A stretch of DNA of 39,870 nucleotides from positions 1 to 39,870 of the forward strand of contig CATZYY010000007.1 of the NCBI GenBank assembly GCA_958426425.1, read 5' to 3'. The DNA is from an uncultured Oscillospiraceae bacterium. Its GTDB lineage: Bacteria; Bacillota; Clostridia; Oscillospirales; Oscillospiraceae. Position numbers and translations under genes: made by a program. Of this stretch, positions 8,478-15,679 are shown piece by piece. The first letter of the stretch is position 1. Each line of letters starts with the position of its first letter. Below the pieces are notes generated by a model. The model did not search any database and was not told the origin of the DNA. It was given only the letters and a program-made list of their open reading frames with translations.

Positions 8478-9103
8478 AGAAATTTATTACGGTAATTCCC
8501 CTTCAAAAGGAGGGACATCTGAAGCGATCCATTTATCAGGCCAGGGGCAACAGCCGTCTGCAGATGAATATTGCCGTCAGTTTTCCGATCCTGACGGCCC
8601 TGCATGGTTATCTGGAACCGGATGAACAATCCAAGATGATTGTCTTGGGACAGGACACCGAGGATAGCAGGTACAACTTTGGGATCTTGCAGGAACAGTT
8701 GGCAGAAGTCTGCGCCAGCCGGAATTTGGAGATACCAGAGTTGGAGTGGATAACAATTGGGATGGAGGACACGGTATCCACCCATGTGGATACTTTCCAG
8801 AAGCTGATTGACTGCGTAGATGACGATGATGAGCTTTTTGCATGTATTACGTTTGGAACAAAACCTGTTTCTCAGGCCGTGTTGATGGCGGTTCAGTATG
8901 CGTACCGGGTTAAGCGAAACCCATCCATCTCCTGTATCGTTTATGGCGGCGTGGACCGCAGTAAGAGCCAAGATTCCAGCCATTGGACTGCCGCTGTCTA
9001 TGACGAGACCGCCTTGGTGCAGTTGGATGAAATTGTGCGGCTGCTGGCGGATCGAGGCGTTGCAAACCCGCGGGAAACCATCCGACAAATCCTGGCCCTA
9101 TAA
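8474..9103 (+). CDS. Stand-alone CARF-like protein
   Basis: A 209-residue protein with the layout of a CARF domain and little else: start strand KKFITVIPLQ, a nucleotide-loop-like segment ACITFGTKPVSQAVLMAVQYAYR (split around residue 125) and strand ISCIVYGGVDR. It resembles the CARF half of the upstream CARF-HEPN protein but has no HEPN motif and no recognisable nuclease or DNA-binding domain. It could be a ring nuclease that degrades cyclic oligoadenylate, or a ligand sensor for a partner. It is 14 nt upstream of the sigma-like gene, which makes a sensor-sigma pair possible. RBS GCAGGAGGGAG at 8455-8465. Confidence 0.65.
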   Translation: MKKFITVIPLQKEGHLKRSIYQARGNSRLQMNIAVSFPILTALHGYLEPDEQSKMIVLGQDTEDSRYNFGILQEQLAEVCASRNLEIPELEWITIGMEDTVSTHVDTFQKLIDCVDDDDELFACITFGTKPVSQAVLMAVQYAYRVKRNPSISCIVYGGVDRSKSQDSSHWTAAVYDETALVQLDEIVRLLADRGVANPRETIRQILAL

Positions 9104-9117
9104 GGGAGGTGACTTCA

Positions 9118-9993
9118 TTGAAAACAGATAGTCATCAGGAGGCACAGCTGTGGGAAAGACTGGAACGCCTTGTGGCGGAGTGGAGGACGCTGAACCCGGA
9201 CAACGACGCAGTTCGCCGGCATCTGAATTTGGAAATCACGGAAACAATGCTGACACTGTTTCCGAAGCAGGAGGATTTGGAGGCTCTTGGAATATTCTGG
9301 ATTCAGGACATGGAAAAATATAACCCTGAAAAGGGTAGCTTCCGTAGCTTTGTAACCACTCGACTCAAACTCCGCAAAGAGGACATGAGGTATCAGGATT
9401 CTGGAGCCCACCGCGAAACTGTGAAGGAAAATGGGAAAAAGCATCAACGATGGGTGAGCGATATTTCTCTTGATGTACAGATGGATACAGAAAATGACCG
9501 GACGTTATTGGACCAGCAAATGTCCCCCGATGGTAATGGGGAGGAACTATTGGAAGCAGAAGACCGGGTACGGGAGCTTATTGCAGCGATTCTTCTGCTA
9601 CCTCAGCTCTTGAACCAGCGGGCCAACAACCCTGCCCGAATCAATTATTACCGACTGTTCTTTACGGATGACACAGTATCTGTGATTCACAATATCGGAG
9701 AGAAACCCTATGTTTCCCATGAGCGAGATCTGTTTCGAGCAATGAAACTACCTTTTTTGGATTTTTTTCTGGAACGCAACTGCAGAACCGTACAGGAAAT
9801 TCTGAGAACAGATTTGAAGTACTATGGCCAAATGGTGCTTGGTCGTCCCATGGAGCAGCCGAATCAGCCTCTTCCAAACGATGTCTATATACAGTATCTG
9901 AACACCCAAGAGAACGCAATGCTGAAAAGCCCTTCCACAATTACCAATCAGCGAAATGCCTACTGCGAGTTTTTTGGGGGGATTCTATGCTGA
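9118..9993 (+). CDS. RNA polymerase sigma-70-like protein in the CRISPR operon
   Basis: The protein is about 291 residues. KYNPEKGSFRSFVTTRLKLRKEDMR (split near residues 65-90) closely resembles region 2 of sigma-70 factors (YDP-KGSF-T plus basic helix). It is followed by an ISLDVQMDTENDRTLLDQ linker of the kind found between sigma domains, and a C-terminal SPSTITNQRNAY segment that could be a helix-turn-helix. It may direct RNA polymerase to special promoters, perhaps after CARF signalling. I chose TTG at 9118 because GGGAGGTG (9104-9111) then lies 6 nt upstream; the in-frame GTG at 9109 overlaps that ribosome site. It ends 7 nt inside cas6. A sigma-like gene between CARF and cas6 is unusual; a non-sigma function is possible. 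Confidence 0.6.
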   Translation: MKTDSHQEAQLWERLERLVAEWRTLNPDNDAVRRHLNLEITETMLTLFPKQEDLEALGIFWIQDMEKYNPEKGSFRSFVTTRLKLRKEDMRYQDSGAHRETVKENGKKHQRWVSDISLDVQMDTENDRTLLDQQMSPDGNGEELLEAEDRVRELIAAILLLPQLLNQRANNPARINYYRLFFTDDTVSVIHNIGEKPYVSHERDLFRAMKLPFLDFFLERNCRTVQEILRTDLKYYGQMVLGRPMEQPNQPLPNDVYIQYLNTQENAMLKSPSTITNQRNAYCEFFGGILC

Positions 9994-10733
9994 CTCGCTA
10001 TCGCCTGGTATTGACACCGGATCAGCCCTGCCGTTCCCGACCGGAGTGGGCCTACCGCCTGTACGCCGCTCTTTTGGCGCAGGCGCCGGCGTCCTTCGGC
10101 AAGCAGGTCCATGAGATGAGCATTTCCCCTGTCAGTCAATATCTGGACCGCAGGGGGGATCGGCTTTTCTGGACGGTTACGCTGCTGGGGCAGCAGGCGG
10201 AGTCTGCCTTGGGCCCCTTGCTGGAAGAGGAGGCGCCGATTTCCCTGGAAAAAGATCAGGTGCAGCTTCGCCCGACCCTGAAAGAAGCGGACCATATCGC
10301 GGATCCGGAAGAACTGTTTGCCCGGTCAGCCGGAACAGGGTTTCACCATCTGGAGATCCGCACTGCCGCCGGATTCAAAAGCCAGGGACAATACCAGATC
10401 CTGCCGACCTCCCGGCTGATCCTCCAGAGCCTGGTGAAAAAATGGAACGGATGCGTGCCGGAGTGCCCCATTGAGGACGAGGATGGAGAAGGCGTGGATG
10501 CTCTGGCTGCTGGCCTTGTGTGCCGGCGTTTCCAGCTGCGGGACAGGATCTACTTTCTCAAGGGCAACGCCATCCCCGGTTTTGTGGGGAGGCTGACGAT
10601 GGAAAATCGGCTCAGCGGCTTCCAGCGGGAACTGACGGACGCCCTGATGACCTTCTCCGGCTATGTGGGGATCGGGATCAAGACCTCCCTGGGCATGGGC
10701 GGGGTAGAACACCGCAGAGAATCATCGCTGTAA
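9987..10733 (+). CDS. cas6: Cas6 crRNA-processing endoribonuclease
   Basis: Cas6 cuts the array transcript within each repeat. This 248-residue protein has the expected double-ferredoxin length and ends with GYVGIGIKTSLGMGGV, the glycine-rich RAMP loop typical of the Cas6 C-terminus. Upstream are PISLEKDQVQLRP and the segment RFQLRDRIYFLKGNAIPGFVGRLTM, also typical. The catalytic His cannot be fixed by eye. H53-type (VHEMSISP) and HHLEIRT residues are candidates. Last gene of the operon, overlapping the sigma-like gene by 7 nt and followed 9 nt later by a strong terminator. It must serve all three arrays, since no other Cas6 is present. Confidence 0.85.
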   Translation: MLTRYRLVLTPDQPCRSRPEWAYRLYAALLAQAPASFGKQVHEMSISPVSQYLDRRGDRLFWTVTLLGQQAESALGPLLEEEAPISLEKDQVQLRPTLKEADHIADPEELFARSAGTGFHHLEIRTAAGFKSQGQYQILPTSRLILQSLVKKWNGCVPECPIEDEDGEGVDALAAGLVCRRFQLRDRIYFLKGNAIPGFVGRLTMENRLSGFQRELTDALMTFSGYVGIGIKTSLGMGGVEHRRESSL

Positions 10734-10742
10734 CGTGATAAC

Positions 10743-10782
10743 AAAAAAGAACGACGTACGTTGTGTACGTCGTTCTTTTTTT
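10743..10782. terminator. Bidirectional terminator between cas6 and array 2
   Basis: A 13-bp perfect stem (AAGAACGACGTAC 10747-10759 with 10765-10777) closes on a 5-nt loop, with an A-run on the left and a T-run on the right. It can end the cas6 operon rightward and array 2 transcripts leftward. Confidence 0.9.
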
Positions 10783-10884
10783 GCTGCCGTCCCCGCGAGG
10801 GGTGCGGGTTGCATCGGGCGTCTAGTATGCAGGAGAAGATCCGGATAGCAAGTTGCCGTCCCCGCGAGGGGTGCGGGTTGCATC
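10783..10884 (-). CRISPR. CRISPR array 2, two repeats, one spacer
   Basis: Two 33-nt repeats at 10783-10815 and 10852-10884 enclose one 36-nt spacer. The leader-proximal repeat is identical to the array 1 repeat. The leader-distal copy has GCTG instead of GTTG at its left end, the usual decay of a terminal repeat. The leader at right and the shared promoter give leftward transcription into the terminator at 10743-10782. Confidence 0.93.
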
Positions 10885-11084
10885 CAGCAAAAGTATACAA
10901 CCCATCAGGCATAAATTTGGATGCTTTCTCCCGTTTCGCCTTGTATTTTATCATAGCAAAGGACTGCTTTCAAGAGAAATTGTGAAGCCTTCACAAAAAG
11001 ATACCGCCTGATTTGTGTGCCCCACTGCGCTAACCCCTGCTTTTGACACCCAAAAAGCCGGGGCAAATCAAGGGGTTAGCGCAG
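10885..11084 (-). promoter_or_regulatory. Leader of array 2
   Basis: Nearly identical to the array 3 leader and clearly related to that of array 1. The leftward promoter is TTGAAA (complement of 10968-10973), 17 bp, TAAAAT (complement of 10945-10950). A short palindrome TGTGAAGCCTTCACA spans 10981-10995. The distal inverted repeat is CTGCGCTAACCCCT (11025-11038) with its exact complement at 11071-11084. Confidence 0.85.
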
Positions 11085-11096
11085 AAAAAACAGATT

Positions 11097-11119
11097 GCCC
11101 TGAAATCCGGATGCCTAAA
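11097..11119 (+). promoter_or_regulatory. CRISPR-block shared box, copy 2
   Basis: GCCCTGAA at 11097-11104 is followed after 3 bp by CGGATGCCTAAA at 11108-11119, the most compact of the four copies. It lies between the distal leader repeat and cas1. A clear cas1 promoter is not evident; GATACTATTG at 11138-11147 may include a -10. Confidence 0.5.
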
Positions 11120-11187
11120 AACGATTTATCTATGCAGGATACTATTGTATGTTTCGACCGGCTGATTCCTGGAAAGGAGGATGATGT

Positions 11188-12210
11188 ATGCTGCATCTCT
11201 GGCACACGCTATACCTTACAAAGCCGGATATAGAACTTCATCTGGATGGGCAGGCCTTACGAGTTGTGCACGGCGATGGCCGGGAGGACCATATTCCGCT
11301 TCACTCGCTGAACAGCATCATTACATTTTCCTATGGCCCCGTTAGTCAAAATGTGATGGCTGCCTGCGCGGATAAGGGGATCGGCCTTACTTTTCTCTCT
11401 CAGACCGGCCGTTTTCGCTTCAGGATCCAGGGTAGGACCCAGGGAAACGTTCTTCTGCGCCAACGGCAGTATCTCCTTGCTGATTCGGAGCGGCTCCCGG
11501 TGGCGGCGGCAATTCTGAGGGGAAAGATCTACAATGAATCTCTTTTGCTGGCTAAGGCCAGAAGGAACCATCCGGAGCACGGGGGCGAACGGCTGAAAGC
11601 GGCAGAAACGGCGCTTCGCAGTCTGGCTGAAATCCTGCCGGGAGCAATGTCGGCGGATGAGCTGCGGGGGATTGAGGGACAGGCAGCCAAACTCTACTTC
11701 AGCGTTTTTCCGGAACTGATCCTGACCGATGATGCGGGACTGCGCTTTTCGGGAAGAAACCGGCGGCCGCCGAAAGACCCGTGCAATGCGCTGCTGTCCT
11801 TTGCATATACCATGTTGGCATATGACTGCCTCCATGCAGCGGAAAGCGTTGGACTCGACCCTTATGTGGGCGTGCTTCACAGCGTCCGCCCGGGCAAGCC
11901 TTCTCTGGCTTTGGACCTTATGGAAGAATTCCGCTCTGTGATTGCAGAACGTCTGGTTCTCGATCTCATCAATTTGCGGATGATATCCTCTCAGATGTTC
12001 CAGACAACGGATGAGGAAGGCGTTCATTTGACCCATGCAGGCCGAAAGGTGTTTTTGGAGGAACGGAATCGGATGCGGCAGCGGGAAATCCGGATCCCCG
12101 GCATTGATGGCCGTGTGCCGCTTGGGCTGCTTCCCTATCTGCAGGCCCAGCGTATTTCCAGATTTCTGCGGGGAGAGGAGGAGAAGTTCCTCCCCATAGC
12201 GTGGAGGTGA
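11188..12210 (+). CDS. cas1: Cas1 spacer-acquisition integrase, I-C-like
   Basis: Integrase subunit that inserts new spacers next to the leader. This 340-residue protein follows the I-C-type Cas1 pattern: VPLHSLNS-like strand (HIPLHSLNSIITF), GRFRFRIQG, GNVLLRQRQY, PPKDPCNALLSFAYTMLAYD and GLDPYVGVLHSVRPGKPSLALDLMEEFR. The metal-binding triad is probably E163 (RGIEGQAAK), H231 (VLHSVRPG) and E246 (LMEEF), with D243 nearby. RBS GGAAAGGAGG ends 7 nt before the ATG. Cas2 follows at once and no cas4 is present. Pairing a I-C-like adaptation module with a type III effector is a known pattern and fits the I-C-like repeat hairpin. Confidence 0.95.
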   Translation: MLHLWHTLYLTKPDIELHLDGQALRVVHGDGREDHIPLHSLNSIITFSYGPVSQNVMAACADKGIGLTFLSQTGRFRFRIQGRTQGNVLLRQRQYLLADSERLPVAAAILRGKIYNESLLLAKARRNHPEHGGERLKAAETALRSLAEILPGAMSADELRGIEGQAAKLYFSVFPELILTDDAGLRFSGRNRRPPKDPCNALLSFAYTMLAYDCLHAAESVGLDPYVGVLHSVRPGKPSLALDLMEEFRSVIAERLVLDLINLRMISSQMFQTTDEEGVHLTHAGRKVFLEERNRMRQREIRIPGIDGRVPLGLLPYLQAQRISRFLRGEEEKFLPIAWR

Positions 12211-12215
12211 CAGCC

Positions 12216-12506
12216 ATGATGGTCGTTGTGGTTTATGATATAGCGACCGGGGAGCCGGACGGACGGAAAAGGCTCAGAAAGGTAGCCCGCAAATGCGCGG
12301 ATTTTGGTGTCCCCATCCAGGATTCCGTCTATGAATGTGAGCTGGATGCGGAGCAATACCGGAGATTTCGGGAAGATCTGGAGGCCCTGATTTTCCCGGA
12401 ATCAGACAGCATCTGCTTCTATTTGCTGGGAAACCGCTACCGGTCCCGCATCGAACGGGTGGGGAAGGAGCGGATACAATGGAACCGGGAAACCTATGTC
12501 ATTTAA
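12216..12506 (+). CDS. cas2: Cas2 adaptation protein
   Basis: Small partner that dimerises to bridge two Cas1 dimers during spacer integration. The 96-residue chain starts MMVVVVYDIATGE, the classic first strand with conserved Asp. It continues with RKVARKCADFGVPIQDSVYEC and the C-terminal NRYRSRIERVG and NRETYVI. The ATG at 12216 is chosen because GGAGGTGA (12203-12210) lies 5 nt upstream; an in-frame GTG at 12201 overlaps the end of cas1 and lacks a site. A terminator hairpin follows 8 nt after the stop. Confidence 0.95.
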   Translation: MMVVVVYDIATGEPDGRKRLRKVARKCADFGVPIQDSVYECELDAEQYRRFREDLEALIFPESDSICFYLLGNRYRSRIERVGKERIQWNRETYVI

Positions 12507-12514
12507 CAGAGAAA

Positions 12515-12549
12515 AGAGGCACCAGGACACTGTCCTGGCGCCTCTATTT
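12515..12549. terminator. Terminator after cas2
   Basis: AGAGGC (12515-12520) and CCAGGACA (12522-12529) pair with TGTCCTGG (12531-12538) and GCCTCT (12540-12545), with one A/C mismatch, followed by ATTTT. It separates rightward cas1-cas2 from leftward array 3. Confidence 0.75.
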
Positions 12550-12607
12550 TGAGAATCCCGGTTGCCTCTCCTGATGACTTCGACATTGAGTACAACCAGC
12601 AGAAATA

Positions 12608-12982
12608 GTTGCCGTCCCCGTGAGGGGTGCGGGTTGCATCTTCATAGAGAAATTGCACGTCTTTGTGGCTGGAAGTTGCCGTCCCCGTGAGGGGTGCGGG
12701 TTGCATCAGCGAAAAGTGAGGAAAAATTTTTCCCTACTTTTAGTTGCCGTCCCCGTGAGGGGTGCGGGTTGCATCCTTTTTAAAAGCTTCTTTTTCATCT
12801 TTTACTTTAGAGTTGCCGTCCCCGTGAGGGGTGCGGGTTGCATCTTTGAGGTCAATTCTATTAGAAAGCAGGACGAAGTTGCCGTCCCCGTGAGGGGTGC
12901 GGGTTGCATCTTGGAGAGGTGAAGGTCATTAACGAGAACGGATACACCTGTTGCCGTCCCCGTGAGGGGTGCGGGTTGCATC
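12608..12982 (-). CRISPR. CRISPR array 3, six repeats, five spacers
   Basis: Six 33-nt repeats start at 12608, 12675, 12743, 12812, 12878 and 12950. All carry GTGA in the centre where arrays 1 and 2 have GCGA; the rest is identical. Spacers are 33-39 nt and all distinct. The leader is on the right, so transcription is leftward toward the cas2 terminator. This is the array closest to cas1-cas2. Confidence 0.97.
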
Positions 12983-13181
12983 AGCAAAAGTATACAACCC
13001 ATCAGGCATAAATTTGGATGCTTTCTCCCGTTTCGCCTTGTATTTTATCATAGCGAAGGACTGTTTTCAAGAGAAATTGTGAAGCCTTCACAAAAAGATA
13101 CCGCCTGATTTGTGCGCCCCACTGCGCTAACCCCTGCTTTTGACACCAAAAAAGCCGGGGCAAATCAAGGGGTTAGCGCAG
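12983..13181 (-). promoter_or_regulatory. Leader of array 3
   Basis: Almost base-for-base the array 2 leader. Leftward promoter TTGAAA (complement of 13065-13070), 17 bp, TAAAAT (complement of 13042-13047). Palindrome TGTGAAGCCTTCACA at 13078-13092. Distal inverted repeat CTGCGCTAACCCCT at 13122-13135 with its complement at 13168-13181. Confidence 0.85.
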
Positions 13182-13182
13182 A

Positions 13183-13237
13183 GAGAAAAAATTCTCCGGC
13201 CAGCCCTGAACCGCGGGCAAAAAATGCCGATCCTATA
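13183..13237 (+). promoter_or_regulatory. CRISPR-block shared box, copy 3
   Basis: An A/T-rich palindrome (GAGAAAAAATTCTC, 13183-13196), then CAGCCCTGAA (13201-13210), then CCGATCCTATA (13227-13237), 20 bp before the next start codon. CCTATA could itself be a -10. Confidence 0.5.
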
Positions 13238-13256
13238 GGGAAGGGAGGCAGACAAC

Positions 13257-13631
13257 ATGGAGACCCTCCAAAAAAAGCGGGTGCTGTGGATCTCCCGACA
13301 TACCATGACGACCACCCAGAGAGAGGATCTGGAGCGGATCATGGGCGGAGCGGTGCGCCTGACGGCCTGGCCGGATACGGTGAACGACATGGAGGCGCTC
13401 AGGCCTCTGGTCCAGCAGGCGGACGCGATCGCAGCCGTGCTGCCGGCGGAAAAGCTGTCTCAGCTGCTGGAACTGGCGGGAAACCGGCCGGTGCTTCAGG
13501 CAGTTTCGGACCGCCGACCGACAGGGCGGTGGACCGTTCTGCCGGACGGACGCCGGGAGCCGGAGTTCGCCTTTGTGCACCGGGAGTGGCGGCAGGTCCT
13601 GGAGATCCGGGTCCGGACCCGGGCTCTGTGA
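13257..13631 (+). CDS. Unknown small protein beside array 3
   Basis: I do not recognise a named family. The 124 residues look like a single alpha/beta domain: strand KRVLWISRHTMT, helix TTTQREDLERIMGG, strand VRLTAW, helix DMEALRPLVQQ, then ADAIAAVLPAEKLSQLLEL and a C-terminal FAFVHREWRQVLEIRV. The SRHTMTTTQ motif and the ADAIAAVLP turn look like conserved sites. A good ribosome site (GGGAGG) sits 9 nt before the ATG. It follows array 3, its leader and the shared box, the same place cas10 and cas1 occupy after theirs, so a CRISPR-related role is possible. The stop codon lies in a palindrome that begins the next box copy. Confidence 0.7.
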   Translation: METLQKKRVLWISRHTMTTTQREDLERIMGGAVRLTAWPDTVNDMEALRPLVQQADAIAAVLPAEKLSQLLELAGNRPVLQAVSDRRPTGRWTVLPDGRREPEFAFVHREWRQVLEIRVRTRAL

Positions 13632-13681
13632 AAAAATTTTTCACAGCCCTGAATCCGGGCCCGGAAAAGCGGATTCCTAAA
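13628..13681 (+). promoter_or_regulatory. CRISPR-block shared box, copy 4, before the kinase gene
   Basis: Palindrome GTGAAAAA-A-TTTTTCAC (13628-13644) runs into CAGCCCTGAA (13644-13653), followed by CGGATTCCTAAA (13670-13681). Copies 2 and 4 share CGGAT-N-CCTAAA exactly. There is no CRISPR array at this copy, so the box is not merely part of a leader. Confidence 0.5.
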
Positions 13682-13775
13682 TGAGAAGAACAGCATTCTC
13701 CCGGCAAACGCAAAACAGCCGTGTCCCAGATCAAAAGAACGAAGTATTTACAGAGCGAAAAAGGAGGTATGGATC

Positions 13776-15662
13776 ATGAACGAACCGTTTGTGACGGTGT
13801 CCCAGACAGCTGGCGCCATGGGGGCGGAGGAATCCGAACTCTGGGATCTGCTGAGCAGATATGGCATCCACCCGCTGGAAGGCTCCCTGACAAAAGAACA
13901 GGTCCACCAGCTGATGCGGGTGCTGGAAGAGCAGCAGGAGGAGAGCCGTCTGCGGTCGCAGAACAATTTGGAGCGGGTGGTCCAGCGGTTCACCCTGCTC
14001 ATTGACACCTGCGCACTGCTCCATGAGCAGTTTCCGCTCCTGATGGAGAGAATGGCGCCCCTGCTGCGTCAAAACGGCAAGGTGCTGATCGTCCCGTCCA
14101 GCGTGCTGACGGAACTGCGGAACCTGGCCGACAAAAAGCCGGAATTGACCGAGCGGATCCGAGCGCTGCTCCCGCTGATGGCGCAGCTGAAGAGCCAGGG
14201 GCTTCTGAAGGTGTACGGCAGCACCTCGGAGGGCTTCGGCGACCAGCAGATGCTGGCGGTGGTCACGCACTTCATGACCTCCGCACAGCTCCTGGTGATC
14301 ACCCAGGACAACAAGCTCTCTTCTGACCTGCTCCGGCTCAACCAACTGGACTCTGTTCACGGCAAACAGGTGGCGGTGAGCCGCATCAACCGGTACGGCT
14401 ATCTCTCCAGATTCCTGACTCCGGAGCAGCGGGGTTCCTCCAGCGTTTCCGGCAGCACGGCAGATCCGTTTTTCCCGGGAGCGCCGCTTGTGGAAGAGCG
14501 GGAGGAGCGGATCCCGGTCCATCAGGTCCCGAAAGAAGGAGATCTGGTGCAGATCGGCGGGGTCCTCCATCCGCTTGGCGCACCTCTGGCGCACGGCGGA
14601 GAGGGAACCATCTTCGATCTGGGGGATGGAACTGTGGCCAAGATCTACCGGGAGGAGCGGCTGACTGCGGGGCGGCGGAACAAGTTGGAACTGATGGCCT
14701 CACAGCCTCTGACGATCCCGGGTGTCTGCTGGCCCCAGGAGCTGATCCAAAACAGCGACGGGGAGTTTGTGGGCTACCGCATGGAGAAAGCCTGCGGGAT
14801 CGAGTTGCAGAAGTGCGCGTTCACCCGGCAGGCACTGGAGCGGTATTTCCCTGCATGGGAGAAGCGGGACATGGTGGAGCTGTGCGTCACGATCCTGGAA
14901 AAGATCACCGCGCTCCATCGCTGCGGCATTCTCCTGGGCGACATCAATCCCAGAAACATTCTGGTGCGCACGCCGAAAGAGGTGTGGCTGGTGGACTGCG
15001 ACAGCTATCAGGTGGGAGGATATCCCTGCCCGGTGGGGACCGTTCGCTTCACCGCGCCCGAGATCCAGCAGCGCCGCTTTACCGACTTCCTGCGGACGCC
15101 GGGAAACGAGAACTTTGCCGTGGCCACGCTGCTCTTCATGCTCATGCTGCCGGGCAAGTCCCCCTATGCGCAGCAGGGCGGAGATGACTTGGGAGAAGTG
15201 ATCCGGGAGATGAACTTCCCCTATCCCTGCGGGGAAAATCGCAGTGAGCACACCCCGGCCGGGGCTTGGCGCTTCCTGTGGAGCCACCTGCCCAGATACA
15301 TCAAGGAGGACTTCTACGGCACATTCCAGAAAGGGGGAGCGCACAGCACCGAGCAGACTCGACTGACGGCGGAACAGTGGCTTTCGGCGTTCCGGTATTA
15401 CCTGAAACTGCTGTCGGAGAACAGACTGCAGCAGCAGGATCCGCAGTCCGGGATGCTCTTCCCGGACCGGTGGAAAAACACAAATCCGGAAGACCTGCGG
15501 ATCCGTCAGACCGTCCTTTGCTCAGAGTGCGGACGGAGCTTCGACATCACGGAGGGAGAGTACAAGTACTTCCAGCAGCATGGCCTGGCGCTGCCGCGCC
15601 GGTGTCCCACCTGCAGGAGACTGCGGAAGCTGGAACGGGCCGGACTGTCCTTCAGCGCATGA
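13776..15662 (+). CDS. PIN domain-protein kinase-zinc ribbon fusion
   Basis: A 628-residue signalling protein of three parts. Residues 70-205 look like a PIN ribonuclease domain: LLIDTCALL (D77), VLTELRN (E113), FGDQQ (D156), VITQDNKL (D178). Residues 268-480 are a Ser/Thr kinase: GGEG loop (273-276), VAKIY (K289), GDINPRN catalytic loop (D389), VDCDS in place of DFG (D407), APE (427-429). The tail (575-628) is a zinc ribbon with CSEC and CPTC. It is first in a kinase, PP2C phosphatase and vWA operon like the TerY-P triads described with stress and tellurite-type systems. AAAGGAGG lies 8 nt before the ATG. The PIN fusion is the odd part. RNA cutting controlled by phosphorylation is inferred. 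Confidence 0.8.
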   Translation: MNEPFVTVSQTAGAMGAEESELWDLLSRYGIHPLEGSLTKEQVHQLMRVLEEQQEESRLRSQNNLERVVQRFTLLIDTCALLHEQFPLLMERMAPLLRQNGKVLIVPSSVLTELRNLADKKPELTERIRALLPLMAQLKSQGLLKVYGSTSEGFGDQQMLAVVTHFMTSAQLLVITQDNKLSSDLLRLNQLDSVHGKQVAVSRINRYGYLSRFLTPEQRGSSSVSGSTADPFFPGAPLVEEREERIPVHQVPKEGDLVQIGGVLHPLGAPLAHGGEGTIFDLGDGTVAKIYREERLTAGRRNKLELMASQPLTIPGVCWPQELIQNSDGEFVGYRMEKACGIELQKCAFTRQALERYFPAWEKRDMVELCVTILEKITALHRCGILLGDINPRNILVRTPKEVWLVDCDSYQVGGYPCPVGTVRFTAPEIQQRRFTDFLRTPGNENFAVATLLFMLMLPGKSPYAQQGGDDLGEVIREMNFPYPCGENRSEHTPAGAWRFLWSHLPRYIKEDFYGTFQKGGAHSTEQTRLTAEQWLSAFRYYLKLLSENRLQQQDPQSGMLFPDRWKNTNPEDLRIRQTVLCSECGRSFDITEGEYKYFQQHGLALPRRCPTCRRLRKLERAGLSFSA

Positions 15663-15679
15663 GAGAGGAGGAGACAACT

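Noticed and set aside
773..10733. A CalpL/CalpT-like protease and anti-sigma pair to go with the sigma-like gene
   Set aside because: I looked for a Lon-type Ser-Lys protease, SAVED domain or anti-sigma in the operon and saw none.
10734..13250. A hidden type I-C interference set (cas3, cas5, cas8c, cas7) or cas4
   Set aside because: The Cas1 and repeat are I-C-like, but no such genes exist in the window.
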